From Micromonospora profundi (lineage in GTDB: Bacteria; Actinomycetota; Actinomycetes; Mycobacteriales; Micromonosporaceae): a stretch of DNA of 64,000 nt. The notes beneath the pieces were generated by a model, which saw nothing but the letters and a program-made list of their open reading frames with translations, was not told the DNA's origin and made no database searches. A program made the position numbers and the translations under genes. This document shows positions 8,391 to 17,803 of the stretch, in pieces; position 1 is the first letter of the stretch; each line of letters begins with the position of its first letter. The stretch covers positions 2,108,001 through 2,172,000 of the forward strand of contig NZ_JAATJK010000001.1 in the NCBI RefSeq assembly GCF_011927785.1, written 5' to 3'.

Positions 8391-8452
8391 CCAAAGCGGG
8401 GTCGTTGCGGGCGCGGCGGGGTGCTGGTTTTGGGCGGCTGGAGTGGGCGAAG

Positions 8453-9244
8453 TCAGCCCAGGACCAGGCCGGGGTCGGGCTCCGGGTCTGGGGTTGGGGC
8501 GGGGATCTTGTACTCCTCGGTGAGGGTGGTCATGGGGCCGGGCCAGGTGGCCTGGGCTACCTCGATCGGCTTGCGGTGGCCGTCGTACGCCACGTGCAGC
8601 AGGTGCAGCACCGGGGTGTCGGGCCGGATCTGCAGCGTCTCGGCCTCCTCGCGGCTGGGCTGCCGGGCGCTGATCGTGTCGGTGGCCGAGACGTAGCGGC
8701 GCCCGGTTGCCTCTTCGGCCTCCTGGTAGAGGGGGCGCCCGAACGCCTCGGCGCGCTCCAGCGAGGTCCCGGCGGTGTCTCTGGGCAGGAACCAGGAGGC
8801 GCCCACCTCGACGGGGGAGTCGTCGGTGCGGACGAGGTGGCGGCGGCAGAGCAGGTCGGTGCCGTCGGGGACCCCGAACGCGTCGGCTACCTCGGCGGGG
8901 GCGGGGGCGCGACCGACCGAGATGAGTTGCTGACGGTACCGGGCGGCGAGGTCGGTGTGGTATCCGCGAAAGCCGCCGTACCGGCCTCGGGAGAGCCGGT
9001 TGAGTCGACGTCGGGTGCCGCGGACGTACGTACCGGAGCCGGGTTTGGTGATCAGGATGCCCTCGACCCGCAGCTGGTCGACGGCGCGCTGCACGGTCTG
9101 CTTGGCGACGCCGAACATCTCGGCGATGGCCGGGATGGACGGCAGTCGTTCGCCGGGACCCCAGTCACCGCGGCGCACCTGGGCCTTGAGCTGCGCGGCG
9201 ATCTGGCGGTGCGGGAACTCGGCTGCCCCGGGATTGATCTGCAT
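8453..9244 (-). CDS. GntR family regulator, HutC subfamily (UTRA domain)
   Basis: 263 residues. The N-terminal winged helix (about 10-75) contains RLPSIPAIAEMFGVAKQTVQ and the wing GILITKPGSGTYV; the C-terminal half (about 100-250) fits a UTRA effector domain, with LHVAYDGHRKPIEVAQ near its end. ATG 9244 is chosen because GAGGAGG lies 5 nt upstream; an in-frame ATG at 9262 is less well placed. No partner gene is adjacent, so its target may be itself (see the palindrome just upstream) or distant. The effector is unknown. HutC-type regulators of this size also occur on actinomycete integrative elements, but no such element is visible here. Confidence 0.88.
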   Translation of the reverse strand: MQINPGAAEFPHRQIAAQLKAQVRRGDWGPGERLPSIPAIAEMFGVAKQTVQRAVDQLRVEGILITKPGSGTYVRGTRRRLNRLSRGRYGGFRGYHTDLAARYRQQLISVGRAPAPAEVADAFGVPDGTDLLCRRHLVRTDDSPVEVGASWFLPRDTAGTSLERAEAFGRPLYQEAEEATGRRYVSATDTISARQPSREEAETLQIRPDTPVLHLLHVAYDGHRKPIEVAQATWPGPMTTLTEEYKIPAPTPDPEPDPGLVLG

Positions 9245-9264
9245 CGCCGCCTCCTCAACCATAG

Positions 9265-9276
9265 CTAGGTTCCTAG
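9265..9276. promoter_or_regulatory. CTAGG-TT-CCTAG palindrome upstream of the GntR gene
   Basis: A perfect 5-2-5 palindrome lies 21 bp upstream of the GntR start codon, a position suited to autorepression. The role is inferred from position and symmetry only. Confidence 0.4.
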
Positions 9277-9356
9277 GATGCCTTAGAGGGTGTGACGGCG
9301 CCACCCCGGACACGCACAACGATCTGACTGCGCACACGAACCGGAGAACAACAAAA

Positions 9357-9388
9357 GCGGGCCCCGGACAACGAAGTCCGAGGCCCGC
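9357..9388 (-). terminator. Rho-independent terminator after the PAC2 gene
   Basis: 13-bp stem with one mismatch (9357-9369 and 9376-9388), loop AACGAA, followed on the minus strand by TTTTGTTGTT. It sits 20 bp past the PAC2 stop and separates that gene from the GntR gene downstream. Confidence 0.85.
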
Positions 9389-9408
9389 GTCGAACGGGGG
9401 AGAGGCAG

Positions 9409-10278
9409 CTACCAGGAGCCGGCGGTGGGGCCGGCCGAGCCGCCCCGGCGCCGTAGGTACTTCTCGAACTCCTGAGCGATCTCGTCACCGGTCAGCGGGG
9501 TGATGCCCTCGTCGCCGACCCGTTCCTCCAGCTCGCGGACGTACTCGCCGAGTTCGGCGTCCTGCTCGGCGGCGCTGCGTACCCGCTGCTCCCACTCGGC
9601 GGACTCTTCGGCCAGGTCGGCCATCGGCACCGGCAGGTCGACGACCTCCTCGACGCGGTGCAGCAGGGCGAGGGTGGCCTTGGGGCAGGGCGGGTTGTTG
9701 GCGTAGTGCGGCACGTGCACCCAGAACGAGACGGCGTCGACCTCGGCGCGGGTGCAGGCGTCGTGCAGCACCCCGACGATGCCGGTGGGCCCGTCGTAGC
9801 GGGTGGGGGTGAGCTGGTAGCGCTCGGCGGCCTGCGCGTCGGAGGCGCTGCCGCTGATCGGCAGCGGCCGGGTGTACGGCACGTCGGCCAGCAGGGCGCC
9901 CAGCAGCACCACCCGTTCCACTTCAAGGCTGTGGCAGATCTCCAGCACCTGCTCGCAGAACGTCCGCCACCGCATGCTCGGCTCGATGCCTCGGATCAGC
10001 ACCACGTCACGGTCGGTGCCCTCGGGGCTGGCCACCATGAATCGGGTCGTCGGCCACTCCACCCGGCGGGTCTCCCCGTCGGCCATGGTGATGGTGGGCC
10101 GGCTGACCTGGAAGTCGTAGAAGTCCTCCGGGTCCAGTTCGGCGAGCTGCCGCGCGTTCCAGACCTGTTCCAGGTGTTCGACGGCCGCGGTGGACGCGTC
10201 GGCGGCGTCGTTCCAGCCCTCGAATGCGGCAATCGCCACCGGGGACCGCAGCACCGGCAGTCCGTCGAACTCGGTCAC
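9409..10278 (-). CDS. PAC2 family protein
   Basis: 289-residue member of the PAC2 family (proteasome-assembly-chaperone-like fold), widespread in actinobacteria and archaea but of unknown function in bacteria. Typical elements are AIAAFEGWNDAADASTAAVEHL at the start (residues 15-36) and VVLLGALLADVPYTRP near residue 125. The C-terminal 70 residues are acidic and helical with EELEERVGDEG, then a basic RRRGG tail. Start is GTG 10278 after TGAGGTGACGG. PAC2 proteins are often encoded near mshC and metH in actinobacteria, as here. There is no evidence that it assembles the proteasome. Confidence 0.88.
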   Translation of the reverse strand: MTEFDGLPVLRSPVAIAAFEGWNDAADASTAAVEHLEQVWNARQLAELDPEDFYDFQVSRPTITMADGETRRVEWPTTRFMVASPEGTDRDVVLIRGIEPSMRWRTFCEQVLEICHSLEVERVVLLGALLADVPYTRPLPISGSASDAQAAERYQLTPTRYDGPTGIVGVLHDACTRAEVDAVSFWVHVPHYANNPPCPKATLALLHRVEEVVDLPVPMADLAEESAEWEQRVRSAAEQDAELGEYVRELEERVGDEGITPLTGDEIAQEFEKYLRRRGGSAGPTAGSW

Positions 10279-10529
10279 GCCGTCACCTCACCCTGCTCGT
10301 CGCGGCCGACACCGGGACCGCGCCCGATGGTCGGGCCGTGGTGCACGGCGGCGTCCCTGTTGTCCTTCACGTCCGTCAGCCTACGTGCCGGGCAGGGATG
10401 CGGCCCATCGGCCGCGCCGGTCCGGCCTCGGCAGGGGCCAGTCATACGGTGGCGAACCGGACAGCGTGATTCGGCTGACACAATATGGGATCGCACTCTG
10501 AGGGCAGCCGGGTAGGGCGGGGTCCGCAT

Positions 10530-10535
10530 TAACCT
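10530..10535 (+). promoter_or_regulatory. TAACCT -10 box for metH
   Basis: TAACCT ends 6 nt before GTG 10542, suggesting a leaderless metH transcript. That leaves no room for a cobalamin riboswitch between promoter and gene, and none is seen upstream. Confidence 0.5.
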
Positions 10536-10541
10536 GAACGG

Positions 10542-13500
10542 GTGCGGACTTCGTTGATGGATGTACTGGCCGATCGGATCCTCATCGCCGACGGGGCGAT
10601 GGGCACGATGCTGCAGGCCGCTGACCTCACGCTCGACGACTTCGACGGGCTGGAGGGCTGCAACGAGATCCTCAACGTGACCCGACCGGACGTGGTGCGG
10701 GGGGTGCACGACGCCTACCTGGCCGCCGGCGCGGACTGCGTGGAGACCAACACGTTCGGCGCCAACCTGGCCAATCTGGCCGAGTACGACATCCCACACC
10801 GCATCCGGGAGCTGTCCGAGGCGGGAGCCCGGATCGCCCGGGAGGCCGCCGACGCGGCGAGCACCGCGGAGCGGCCCCGGTTCGTGCTGGGCTCGATCGG
10901 GCCGGGCACCAAGCTGCCCACCCTCGGGCACGCCGGGTACGCCACGCTGCGCGACGCGTACCAGGAGAATGCCGCCGGGCTGATCCTCGGCGGCTCCGAC
11001 GCGCTGATCATCGAGACGTGTCAGGACCTGCTCCAGGTCAAGGCCGCGGTGGTCGGGTCGAAGCGGGCAATGGCCGAGCTGGGCCGGTCGGTGCCGATCA
11101 TCTGTCACGTGGCCGTGGAGACGACCGGCACGATGCTTGTGGGCAGCGAGATCGGCGCGGCCCTGGCGGCGATCGAGCCGCTCGGCGTTGACCTGATCGG
11201 GCTCAACTGCTCGACGGGCCCGGCCGAGATGAGCGAGCATCTGCGCTACCTGTCGCAGCACTCCCGCATCCCGCTGTCGGTGATGCCGAACGCCGGCCTG
11301 CCGGTGCTGACCGCCGACGGCGCGTACTTCCCGCTGACTCCTGTGGAGATGGCCGACGCCCTGGAGCGGTTCGTCACCGAGTACGGCGTGGGGTTCGTCG
11401 GCGGCTGCTGCGGCACCACCCCGGAGCACATCCGGGTGCTGTCCGAGCGGTTGCACGGTGTCACCGCCCCGGCGCGCGAGCCGCAGCACGAGGCGGGTGT
11501 CTCGTCGGTCTACCACCCGGTGCCGTTCGCGCAGGACGCCTCGGTGCTGATGGTGGGGGAGCGGACCAACGCCAACGGTTCCAAGGCGTTCCGGGAGGCG
11601 ATGCTGGCCGCCGACTGGCGGGCCTGCGTGGAGATCGCCCGCAGTCAGGCGCGGGACGGCTCGCACCTGCTCGACCTGTGCGTGGACTACGTCGGCCGCG
11701 ACGGCACCGAGGACATGCGGGAGTTGGCAGGCCGTTTCGCCACCGCGTCCACGTTGCCGATCATGCTGGACTCCACCGAGCCCGCCGTTGTCGAGGCCGG
11801 TTTGGAGATGCTCGGTGGCCGATGCGTGGTCAACTCGGTGAACTTCGAGGACGGCGACGGCCCCGACTCCCGGTACGCGCGGGTGATGCCGATCGTGCGC
11901 GAGCACGGTGCCGCAGTGGTGGCGCTGCTCATCGACGAGGAGGGGCAGGCGCGTACCCAGGAGTGGAAGGTCCGGGTCGCGGCCCGGCTCATCGACGACC
12001 TGACCGGCCGGTGGGGCATGGACCGGTCGGACATCCTCATCGACGCGCTGACGTTCCCGATCGCCACCGGGCAGGAGGAGACCCGCCGCGACGGCATCGA
12101 GACGATCGAGGCGATCAGGGAGATCGCCCGCCGGTATCCGGGGGTCAACTTCACGCTGGGCATCTCGAACATCTCGTTCGGCCTCAACCCGGCGGCCCGG
12201 CAGGTGCTCAACTCGGTGTTCCTGCACGAGTGCGTGCAGGCCGGTCTGACCTCGGCGATCGTGCACGCCAGCAAGATCCTGCCGATGTCGAAGATCCCCG
12301 AGGAGCAGCGCGAGGTCGCCCTGGATCTGGTCTACGACAGGCGCCGCGAGGGGTACGACCCGGTGCAGCGGTTCCTTGAGCTGTTCGAGGGCGTCGACGT
12401 GACGAGCGCGCGGGCCAGCCGGGCGCAGGAGTTGGCGGCGCTGCCGCTTGACGAGCGGCTCAAGCGGCGGATCGTCGACGGCGAGCGCAACGGCCTTGAG
12501 GCCGACCTGGACGAGGCGATGGCCGGCGGCCGGGCCCCACTGTCGATCATCAACGACATCCTGCTGGACGGGATGAAGGTGGTCGGTGAGCTGTTCGGCT
12601 CGGGGCAGATGCAGCTGCCGTTCGTGCTCCAGTCGGCCGAGGTGATGAAGACCGCTGTGGCGTACCTGGAACCGCACATGGAGGCAACCGACGACGGCGG
12701 CAAGGGCCGCATCGTCCTCGCGACCGTGCGCGGCGACGTGCACGACATCGGCAAGAACCTGGTCGACATCATCCTGTCCAACAACGGCTACGAGGTGGTG
12801 AACATCGGCATCAAGCAGCCGATCAACGCCATCCTCGACGCCGCCGAGCAGCACCGCGCCGACGCGATCGGCATGTCAGGTCTGCTGGTCAAGAGCACTG
12901 TCATCATGAAGGAAAACCTCGCCGAAATGGCCACGCGCGGGGTCGCGGAGCGCTGGCCCGTCCTGCTCGGTGGGGCGGCGCTGACCCGCTCGTACGTCGA
13001 GGACGACCTGCGGTCGATGTACCCCGGGCAGGTGCACTACGCGCGGGACGCCTTCGAAGGCCTGTCCCTCATGGACCGGGTGATGACCGCCAAGCGGGGC
13101 GGCGCCCCCGTGATCGACCCGGAGCGGGAGGCGGCCCTGGCGACCCGGCGGGCACGCCGAGAGCGGCAGCGCTCGGTCGTCAGCGAGTCGCTGCCCGAGC
13201 TGCACGACTCGTCGGTCCGCTCCGACGTGGCCGCCGACGTGCCGGTGCCCACCCCGCCGTTTCTGGGCACCCGCGTCGTCAAGGGCGTGCCGATGTCGGA
13301 CTACGCGGCTCTGCTCGACGAGCGGGCCACGTTCCTCGGGCAGTGGGGGCTGCGTGGCGCGCGGGGCGGCAGCGGCCCGTCCTATGAGGAGCTTGTGGAG
13401 ACCGAGGGGCGCCCCCGGCTGCGCTACTGGCTGGACCGGCTGATCTCCGACCAGGTGCTGGAGGCGGCAGTCGTCTACGGCTACTTCCCGGCGTACTCCG

Positions 13501-14057
13501 AAGGCAACGACCTGGTCGTCCTGGACGAGAACGGGCACGCCGAGCGCGCCCGGTTCTCCTTCCCCCGGCAGCGCCAGGAACGCCGCCTGTGCCTGGCCGA
13601 CTTCTTCAAGCCCAAGGGCGACCAGCTCGATGTGGTCGCGCTGCAACTGGTCACTGTCGGCCAGCCCGTCAGCGAGTACGCGGCGAAGCTGTTCGCCCGC
13701 AACGAGTACCGCGACTACCTGGAGGTACACGGGCTGTCCGTGCAGCTGACCGAGGCGCTCGCCGAGTACTGGCACCGGCGCATCCGTGCCGAGATGACCC
13801 TGCCCGACGGTCGCCCGCTCGGCCACGACGACCCGACGGACCTGGCCGGCCTGCTGCGCAACGACTACCGGGGCTGCCGGTACGCGTTCGGCTACCCGGC
13901 CTGCCCGGATCTGGAGGACCGGGCGAAGATCGTGGACCTGCTCGGGGCGGACCGGATCGGTGTGGAGTTGTCCGAGGAGTTCCAGTTGATGCCGGAGCAG
14001 GCCACCGACGCCATCGTGGTCCACCACCCGGAGGCCAGCTACTTCAACGCCAAGTAA
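10542..14057 (+). CDS. metH: Cobalamin-dependent methionine synthase MetH
   Basis: 1171 residues, full length. Domains in order: homocysteine methyltransferase barrel (1-300) with zinc ligands Cys223 and Cys289-Cys290 (GGCCGTT); pterin-binding barrel (about 330-600, MVGERTNANGSKAF); B12 cap and B12-binding domain with DVHDIGKN, whose His734 is the lower cobalt ligand; C-terminal AdoMet activation domain (about 880-1171) with FGYPACPDLEDR. It transfers methyl from methyl-tetrahydrofolate to homocysteine. Start is GTG 10542, supported by the -10 box; ATG 10557 is an alternative. It stands alone, ending at a strong hairpin. Confidence 0.97.
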   Translation: MRTSLMDVLADRILIADGAMGTMLQAADLTLDDFDGLEGCNEILNVTRPDVVRGVHDAYLAAGADCVETNTFGANLANLAEYDIPHRIRELSEAGARIAREAADAASTAERPRFVLGSIGPGTKLPTLGHAGYATLRDAYQENAAGLILGGSDALIIETCQDLLQVKAAVVGSKRAMAELGRSVPIICHVAVETTGTMLVGSEIGAALAAIEPLGVDLIGLNCSTGPAEMSEHLRYLSQHSRIPLSVMPNAGLPVLTADGAYFPLTPVEMADALERFVTEYGVGFVGGCCGTTPEHIRVLSERLHGVTAPAREPQHEAGVSSVYHPVPFAQDASVLMVGERTNANGSKAFREAMLAADWRACVEIARSQARDGSHLLDLCVDYVGRDGTEDMRELAGRFATASTLPIMLDSTEPAVVEAGLEMLGGRCVVNSVNFEDGDGPDSRYARVMPIVREHGAAVVALLIDEEGQARTQEWKVRVAARLIDDLTGRWGMDRSDILIDALTFPIATGQEETRRDGIETIEAIREIARRYPGVNFTLGISNISFGLNPAARQVLNSVFLHECVQAGLTSAIVHASKILPMSKIPEEQREVALDLVYDRRREGYDPVQRFLELFEGVDVTSARASRAQELAALPLDERLKRRIVDGERNGLEADLDEAMAGGRAPLSIINDILLDGMKVVGELFGSGQMQLPFVLQSAEVMKTAVAYLEPHMEATDDGGKGRIVLATVRGDVHDIGKNLVDIILSNNGYEVVNIGIKQPINAILDAAEQHRADAIGMSGLLVKSTVIMKENLAEMATRGVAERWPVLLGGAALTRSYVEDDLRSMYPGQVHYARDAFEGLSLMDRVMTAKRGGAPVIDPEREAALATRRARRERQRSVVSESLPELHDSSVRSDVAADVPVPTPPFLGTRVVKGVPMSDYAALLDERATFLGQWGLRGARGGSGPSYEELVETEGRPRLRYWLDRLISDQVLEAAVVYGYFPAYSEGNDLVVLDENGHAERARFSFPRQRQERRLCLADFFKPKGDQLDVVALQLVTVGQPVSEYAAKLFARNEYRDYLEVHGLSVQLTEALAEYWHRRIRAEMTLPDGRPLGHDDPTDLAGLLRNDYRGCRYAFGYPACPDLEDRAKIVDLLGADRIGVELSEEFQLMPEQATDAIVVHHPEASYFNAK

Positions 14058-14085
14058 CGGGCACAGCGCTAAGTAGCTCCGGGCC

Positions 14086-14115
14086 CCGGCGCCGGCCGTG
14101 ATCGGCCGGCGCCGG
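14086..14115. terminator. Bidirectional hairpin between metH and a convergent gene
   Basis: Perfect 12-bp stem (14086-14097 and 14104-14115) with loop GTGATC, placed between two converging stop codons. There is no U-tract, as is common for actinobacterial terminators. Confidence 0.75.
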
Positions 14116-14123
14116 ATGCCGGT

Positions 14124-16736
14124 TCAGCGTGTTCCGGTGCGGTGCAGTTGGACGGCGCCGGAGGTCAGATCGCGCGGGGCGATCCGGTCGACGTCGAACT
14201 CGGTGCTGCCGGGGCTGTGGTCGTAGACGACCGTCCCGGTGGCGGTTTCGAAGACGACCAGGCGGGCCCGGTCGGTGGGGATGCCCACGCAGTCGGTGCG
14301 GCCCGACGAACAGGCGTCCCAGCCGTAGATCACCCAGGTGTAGCCGGACCGGCCGTTGAGGGTTCCCGTACCACGGGAGGCGACCTTGCCGTCCTTGGTG
14401 AGCACGAGCCATTCCATGGAGCTGGGTTCGAGCCGGAAGCTCGTCCCGTCCGTCCACGCCTTGCCCTGGCCGACCGGGGTGGTGGCACTGCTGCTCTGGT
14501 ACTGGGCGGTGTTGTGCAGCCATGTCTGGCCGGCCGCGTTCGGCTCGCTGACCAGGGCGCCGGCCGGGGTGGCGGTGGAGCCGTCGATGTTGGCGGTGCC
14601 GGCGTCGGGGTCGTAGACCACGATCATGCTGCCGGACGTGTCGGCGGCGGCGTCGTCGTCGCGGACGGTGACGTCGATGGTGTACATGCCGGCGTCGGTG
14701 AAGGTGTGCGTGGCCTGGCAGACGTTGTTGGTGGCAGTCACTGATTCTGTACGGCCGTCATCCCAGACAACGGTGCAGGTGTGGGTGTCGTTGGTGCCGG
14801 GATCGTTGAACGGGACCTTCAGCTCGAACGCCGTACGGGCCCGGTGTACTGGCCACTGGGTGGGGGCGACGGCCGCGGCGGCCGCGCGCAGCGGGCTCGG
14901 CGCGGGGGTCTCCCGCAGCGACGGAGCGACGTTGCTCAGCGTGACCGTCGCGCTGTCGCTGACCGCTCCGTTGACGCCGTCGTCGGCGGTGAGCGTGACG
15001 GTGAAGGTGCCGTCGTCGGTGCAGCTGATCGTCGTGACCGGCGTGCCGGCGTCCTCGAAGGCGCAGGTAGCGCCCGCGTCCACGTCGGAGCCGGCGGTGT
15101 ACGACCACCGGGTGCTCGGGGCGCCGCCGTCGTCGCGGGCGGAGCCGTTCAAGCCGACCGGGCTGCCCTCGTTGCCGCGGCGGTCGGGACCGGCGCTGAC
15201 CACCGGCGAGTCGTCAACGTCGGGGTTGTCGGGCGGGGGATTGCTGACGTTGCCGTCGCCGACCGGGATGAACAAGTTGTCGTAGTCCAGGAGCCTGTCG
15301 TTCTCCATCCAGATGCCGATGCGGCCGCCGGCCTCCTGGTTCTCGGCGCGGGCGACGAACCGGACGGAGTAGTTGTCCGGCAGCTGCACCGGCCGACCGC
15401 GCTCGAGGTCCTCGTCGTGGAACTCCGGTCCGGCCGAGCCCTCGTACGTGGCCGCGATCGGGTACTCGTCGCAGTCCCAGTTGGGAACGGTCGGGTCGTC
15501 CGGCGGTGGCGGCATCGAAGTGCGGGCGCAGGTGTTGGTGGAGACGGTCCGGTTGCGGTCCGCGCGGAACCGGTGCTCGGCGCTCTTGGCGCGCGGGATC
15601 CGGTGCAGCGGGTCGCTCGCGGTCGCCCCAGGCAGGACCTTGTTCGGGTTGGGCGGCCAACTGGCCGGCGGGTTCGCGCGGGCCTCCTCGATGTGCACGG
15701 CGGCGCCCTTGACAGCCGGGTCGGTCGTGCTGAGGAAGATGCCCGGGACGGCGCGGTCGAAGACCGATCCGAGCTGTCGGGCACGGGCGCTGCTCAGATA
15801 CCACGCGCTGTCGAAGCGCATCCCACCTTCTTCGCTTTCCGTGTCGACGAACTGGAAGTACCAGCCCGGCAGGTCGAAGTCGTACTCGATGTGGAACACG
15901 CCCGTCGCGATCTGCTCGCCGTTCGCCGCGGCCGGCTCACGGGCATCGGACATCAGCTCGAAGAAGGCGTAGTTGTTGGCCCGCCAGCCCGGGATCGTCT
16001 TCTCGGTGTCGTCGTCCGGCCCCGGGAAGCACGCGTAGTCGTCGTCGACGTCGAAGACGGGGTCGCGATAGCCGCCGTCGCACTCGATGGCGGCTTTCAT
16101 TTTCGCCGTCGGCGCCGAGAACACCCCCCGGGCCCACAGCACCTCGACCTCGAGAGTGAAGCTTGCCCACCGCAGTTTGCTCGGGTCGTTGATGTGGCCG
16201 CCCTGCTTGCCCTCGCCGCGCAGCATGTTCTGCGAGAGGTACTCCCCGCTCAACCGGCACGACGGCGGGAACAGCCCGCACTCGACCGCCCCGATGTACA
16301 CCATGTGGCTCTGGCAGTAGGAATACCGGTTCTTGATCCAGCCCTGCTCGCGCTTGGCCTCGTCGCTGTGCTCCTCGCACTGCTCGCGCGTCGCGTAGTC
16401 GTACACGTCGTCCGGCAGCGACCCGCGCGGGAAACGCCCGGAGTCCACCACGTAGCTCTCGGGACCGGCGGCCGCGGCTCGCGGCCGCGCCCTGGTCGAC
16501 TCCGAGGGCCCGTCGGCGGTCGCCGGCTTGACGCCGAGGTTATCGAGGTTCAGGTTCTTGCGGAACTCCTCGCTCACCCGCTCGGGATGCTCGATGAGAT
16601 CAGGGTCGGAGATGACGTACGCAACGAGCTTGCGGGTCGTCTGGTCCGGGCTCGGCTCGGCGTGGGCCGGAGAACCCGGGATCAGGCCCACGAGCATCGA
16701 CGCCAGGATTGTGACAGGCAGGAACCATCGTCGCAT
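14124..16736 (-). CDS. Secreted NucA/NucB-like protein with PKD domains
   Basis: 870 residues with a signal peptide (MRRWFLPVTILASMLVGLIPG, cleavage near AHA). Residues about 380-500 resemble the NucA/NucB deoxyribonuclease domain of secreted nucleases: WDCDEYPIAATYEGSAG carries the catalytic-type DCDEYP motif and ENQEAGGRIGIWMENDRLLDYDNLF matches the family's C-terminal strand. Two PKD-type beta-sandwich domains follow (about 520-590 and 600-700, with CTVVWDDGRTESV and HTFTDAGMYTIDVTV). The last 150 residues have no recognised domain. The large N-terminal region is also unassigned. Nuclease activity is inferred; the PKD domains may serve surface attachment. Confidence 0.75.
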   Translation of the reverse strand: MRRWFLPVTILASMLVGLIPGSPAHAEPSPDQTTRKLVAYVISDPDLIEHPERVSEEFRKNLNLDNLGVKPATADGPSESTRARPRAAAAGPESYVVDSGRFPRGSLPDDVYDYATREQCEEHSDEAKREQGWIKNRYSYCQSHMVYIGAVECGLFPPSCRLSGEYLSQNMLRGEGKQGGHINDPSKLRWASFTLEVEVLWARGVFSAPTAKMKAAIECDGGYRDPVFDVDDDYACFPGPDDDTEKTIPGWRANNYAFFELMSDAREPAAANGEQIATGVFHIEYDFDLPGWYFQFVDTESEEGGMRFDSAWYLSSARARQLGSVFDRAVPGIFLSTTDPAVKGAAVHIEEARANPPASWPPNPNKVLPGATASDPLHRIPRAKSAEHRFRADRNRTVSTNTCARTSMPPPPDDPTVPNWDCDEYPIAATYEGSAGPEFHDEDLERGRPVQLPDNYSVRFVARAENQEAGGRIGIWMENDRLLDYDNLFIPVGDGNVSNPPPDNPDVDDSPVVSAGPDRRGNEGSPVGLNGSARDDGGAPSTRWSYTAGSDVDAGATCAFEDAGTPVTTISCTDDGTFTVTLTADDGVNGAVSDSATVTLSNVAPSLRETPAPSPLRAAAAAVAPTQWPVHRARTAFELKVPFNDPGTNDTHTCTVVWDDGRTESVTATNNVCQATHTFTDAGMYTIDVTVRDDDAAADTSGSMIVVYDPDAGTANIDGSTATPAGALVSEPNAAGQTWLHNTAQYQSSSATTPVGQGKAWTDGTSFRLEPSSMEWLVLTKDGKVASRGTGTLNGRSGYTWVIYGWDACSSGRTDCVGIPTDRARLVVFETATGTVVYDHSPGSTEFDVDRIAPRDLTSGAVQLHRTGTR

Positions 16737-16879
16737 CAGCGCAACTCCCCCGTGGATAGGTGATGTGGGAGTAGTTCAGTCAACGATGCCGGTCGATGCA
16801 AGGATGAGTAAGTATGCGGACACTCACGGTCGGTGGGAGATCGCTACCCTCGTAGTCGACCGAGCGGGGAGGGGTCAGC

Positions 16880-17320
16880 ATGGCGGCGCTGGTCGAGCAC
16901 ACCGAGCTGTACGTCGATGTCGACTATCGACTGTTCGCGATGATCGACGACAGCAACGACCGGCGCGACGTTCCGCCCTCACCGCACGAGCTCGATCAAT
17001 GGGTCAGCTCGACGCCGGGCTACGTGCTCGTCGAGAACATCGACGACTCCGTGGTGCTGGGTAGCGACACCCGGCTGGAGACCTGGGACGGGCCGGCCGA
17101 CTTCGATCCGGCCGACTGGGACCGCAGCCACGTGCTCGAGGTGGTCTTCGAGTCGGGCATCCTCGGATTCTCCAGCGGCACGGCCGGAGGCATCGCCGAC
17201 GCCTACCGCCTTCCGCCGGGCCGCCAATGGAGCGTACGGCTGGCCTGGCGCACCGAGGCGCCACCCGCTCCGGACGAGCTGCCGACCGCGTCGGTCCTCA
17301 TCCAGTTCAGCCCGGCCTGA
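16880..17320 (+). CDS. Hypothetical protein, 146 residues
   Basis: Soluble, acidic protein with no family I can name. ATG 16880 is preceded by GAGGGG at suitable spacing and codon use is strongly GC3-biased, so it looks like a real gene. It has neither signal peptide nor membrane segment. It is divergent from the secreted nuclease-like gene, with 143 bp between the starts, and is followed by another small gene of the same orientation. Confidence 0.7.
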   Translation: MAALVEHTELYVDVDYRLFAMIDDSNDRRDVPPSPHELDQWVSSTPGYVLVENIDDSVVLGSDTRLETWDGPADFDPADWDRSHVLEVVFESGILGFSSGTAGGIADAYRLPPGRQWSVRLAWRTEAPPAPDELPTASVLIQFSPA

Positions 17321-17383
17321 GCCGCCGAGCCGACACTCCGGGCCGTGAACGGCCGTCGGACGTAGCTGGCCGTCAGGTAGCCG

Positions 17384-17389
17384 TAGGGT
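17384..17389 (+). promoter_or_regulatory. TAGGGT -10 box before a small gene
   Basis: TAGGGT ends 7 nt before ATG 17397, the same leaderless geometry seen elsewhere in the window. It also argues for ATG 17397 rather than GTG 17388, which overlaps the box. Confidence 0.5.
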
Positions 17390-17396
17390 GCGGGAC

Positions 17397-17606
17397 ATGC
17401 CTGAGGAAGTTGTTCTTCGCCTCGATCGACCGACAGCCACGTCGCTCGCGGACCTGATCTACAACCTCGGTGAGCACCAGGCCGCCGGCATGCCTGTCGC
17501 GCAGTTGTCGAGTGACGACAGCGAAAGACTCGGGCGAGTGCTCCACGACCTCTGGCGGGCCTTGGGCGTCTCGCTTCCGTACGGCGATGTTCAGCTGGCG
17601 GGTTGA
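17397..17606 (+). CDS. Small hypothetical protein, 69 residues
   Basis: Short soluble protein beginning MPEEVVLRLDRPTATSLADL; a charged N-terminal strand followed by helical segments. No family recognised. Support comes from the -10 box 7 nt upstream, the GC-rich third codon positions and the clean stop. The following 197 bp up to the PadR gene hold no convincing gene, although a frame ending at 17733 encodes GGGPFNEAILGAVGGGMIVV, which might be the remnant of a membrane segment. Confidence 0.6.
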   Translation: MPEEVVLRLDRPTATSLADLIYNLGEHQAAGMPVAQLSSDDSERLGRVLHDLWRALGVSLPYGDVQLAG

Positions 17607-17803
17607 TCGACGCATCGCTTGTCGGGGCGGCGGGCCCTTCAACGAGGCGATCCTGGGCGCAGTGGGTGGAGGAATGATCGTCGTGGGTTCCCGCCGTTGG
17701 AGGAAGCACCGGACGCCAAAGTCACTCGGCTGAACCAATGCCACGCCGCCTGATCGCGTACGACGCGCTTGTCATGCATTGATCATCGATATATGTTGTC
17801 GGC

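Noticed and set aside
7752..8452. CRISPR array or transposase gene in the repeat-rich gap
   Set aside because: No regularly spaced direct repeats with unique spacers and no transposase-like frame; only inverted repeats and a G-rich run.
8113..8523. Gly/Arg-rich frames through the G-rich repeat
   Set aside because: They consist of low-complexity translation of the repeat and lack start signals.
10279..10541. Cobalamin riboswitch before metH
   Set aside because: No B12-box-like sequence seen, and the -10 box is immediately before the start codon.
10275..12854. 859-codon open frame antisense to metH
   Set aside because: It mirrors the codon bias of metH, has no domain resemblance and no start signal.
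17470..17733. 87-codon frame between the small gene and padR
   Set aside because: Its first half overlaps the better supported 69-residue gene; only the last 30 residues look protein-like, so it is at most a remnant.
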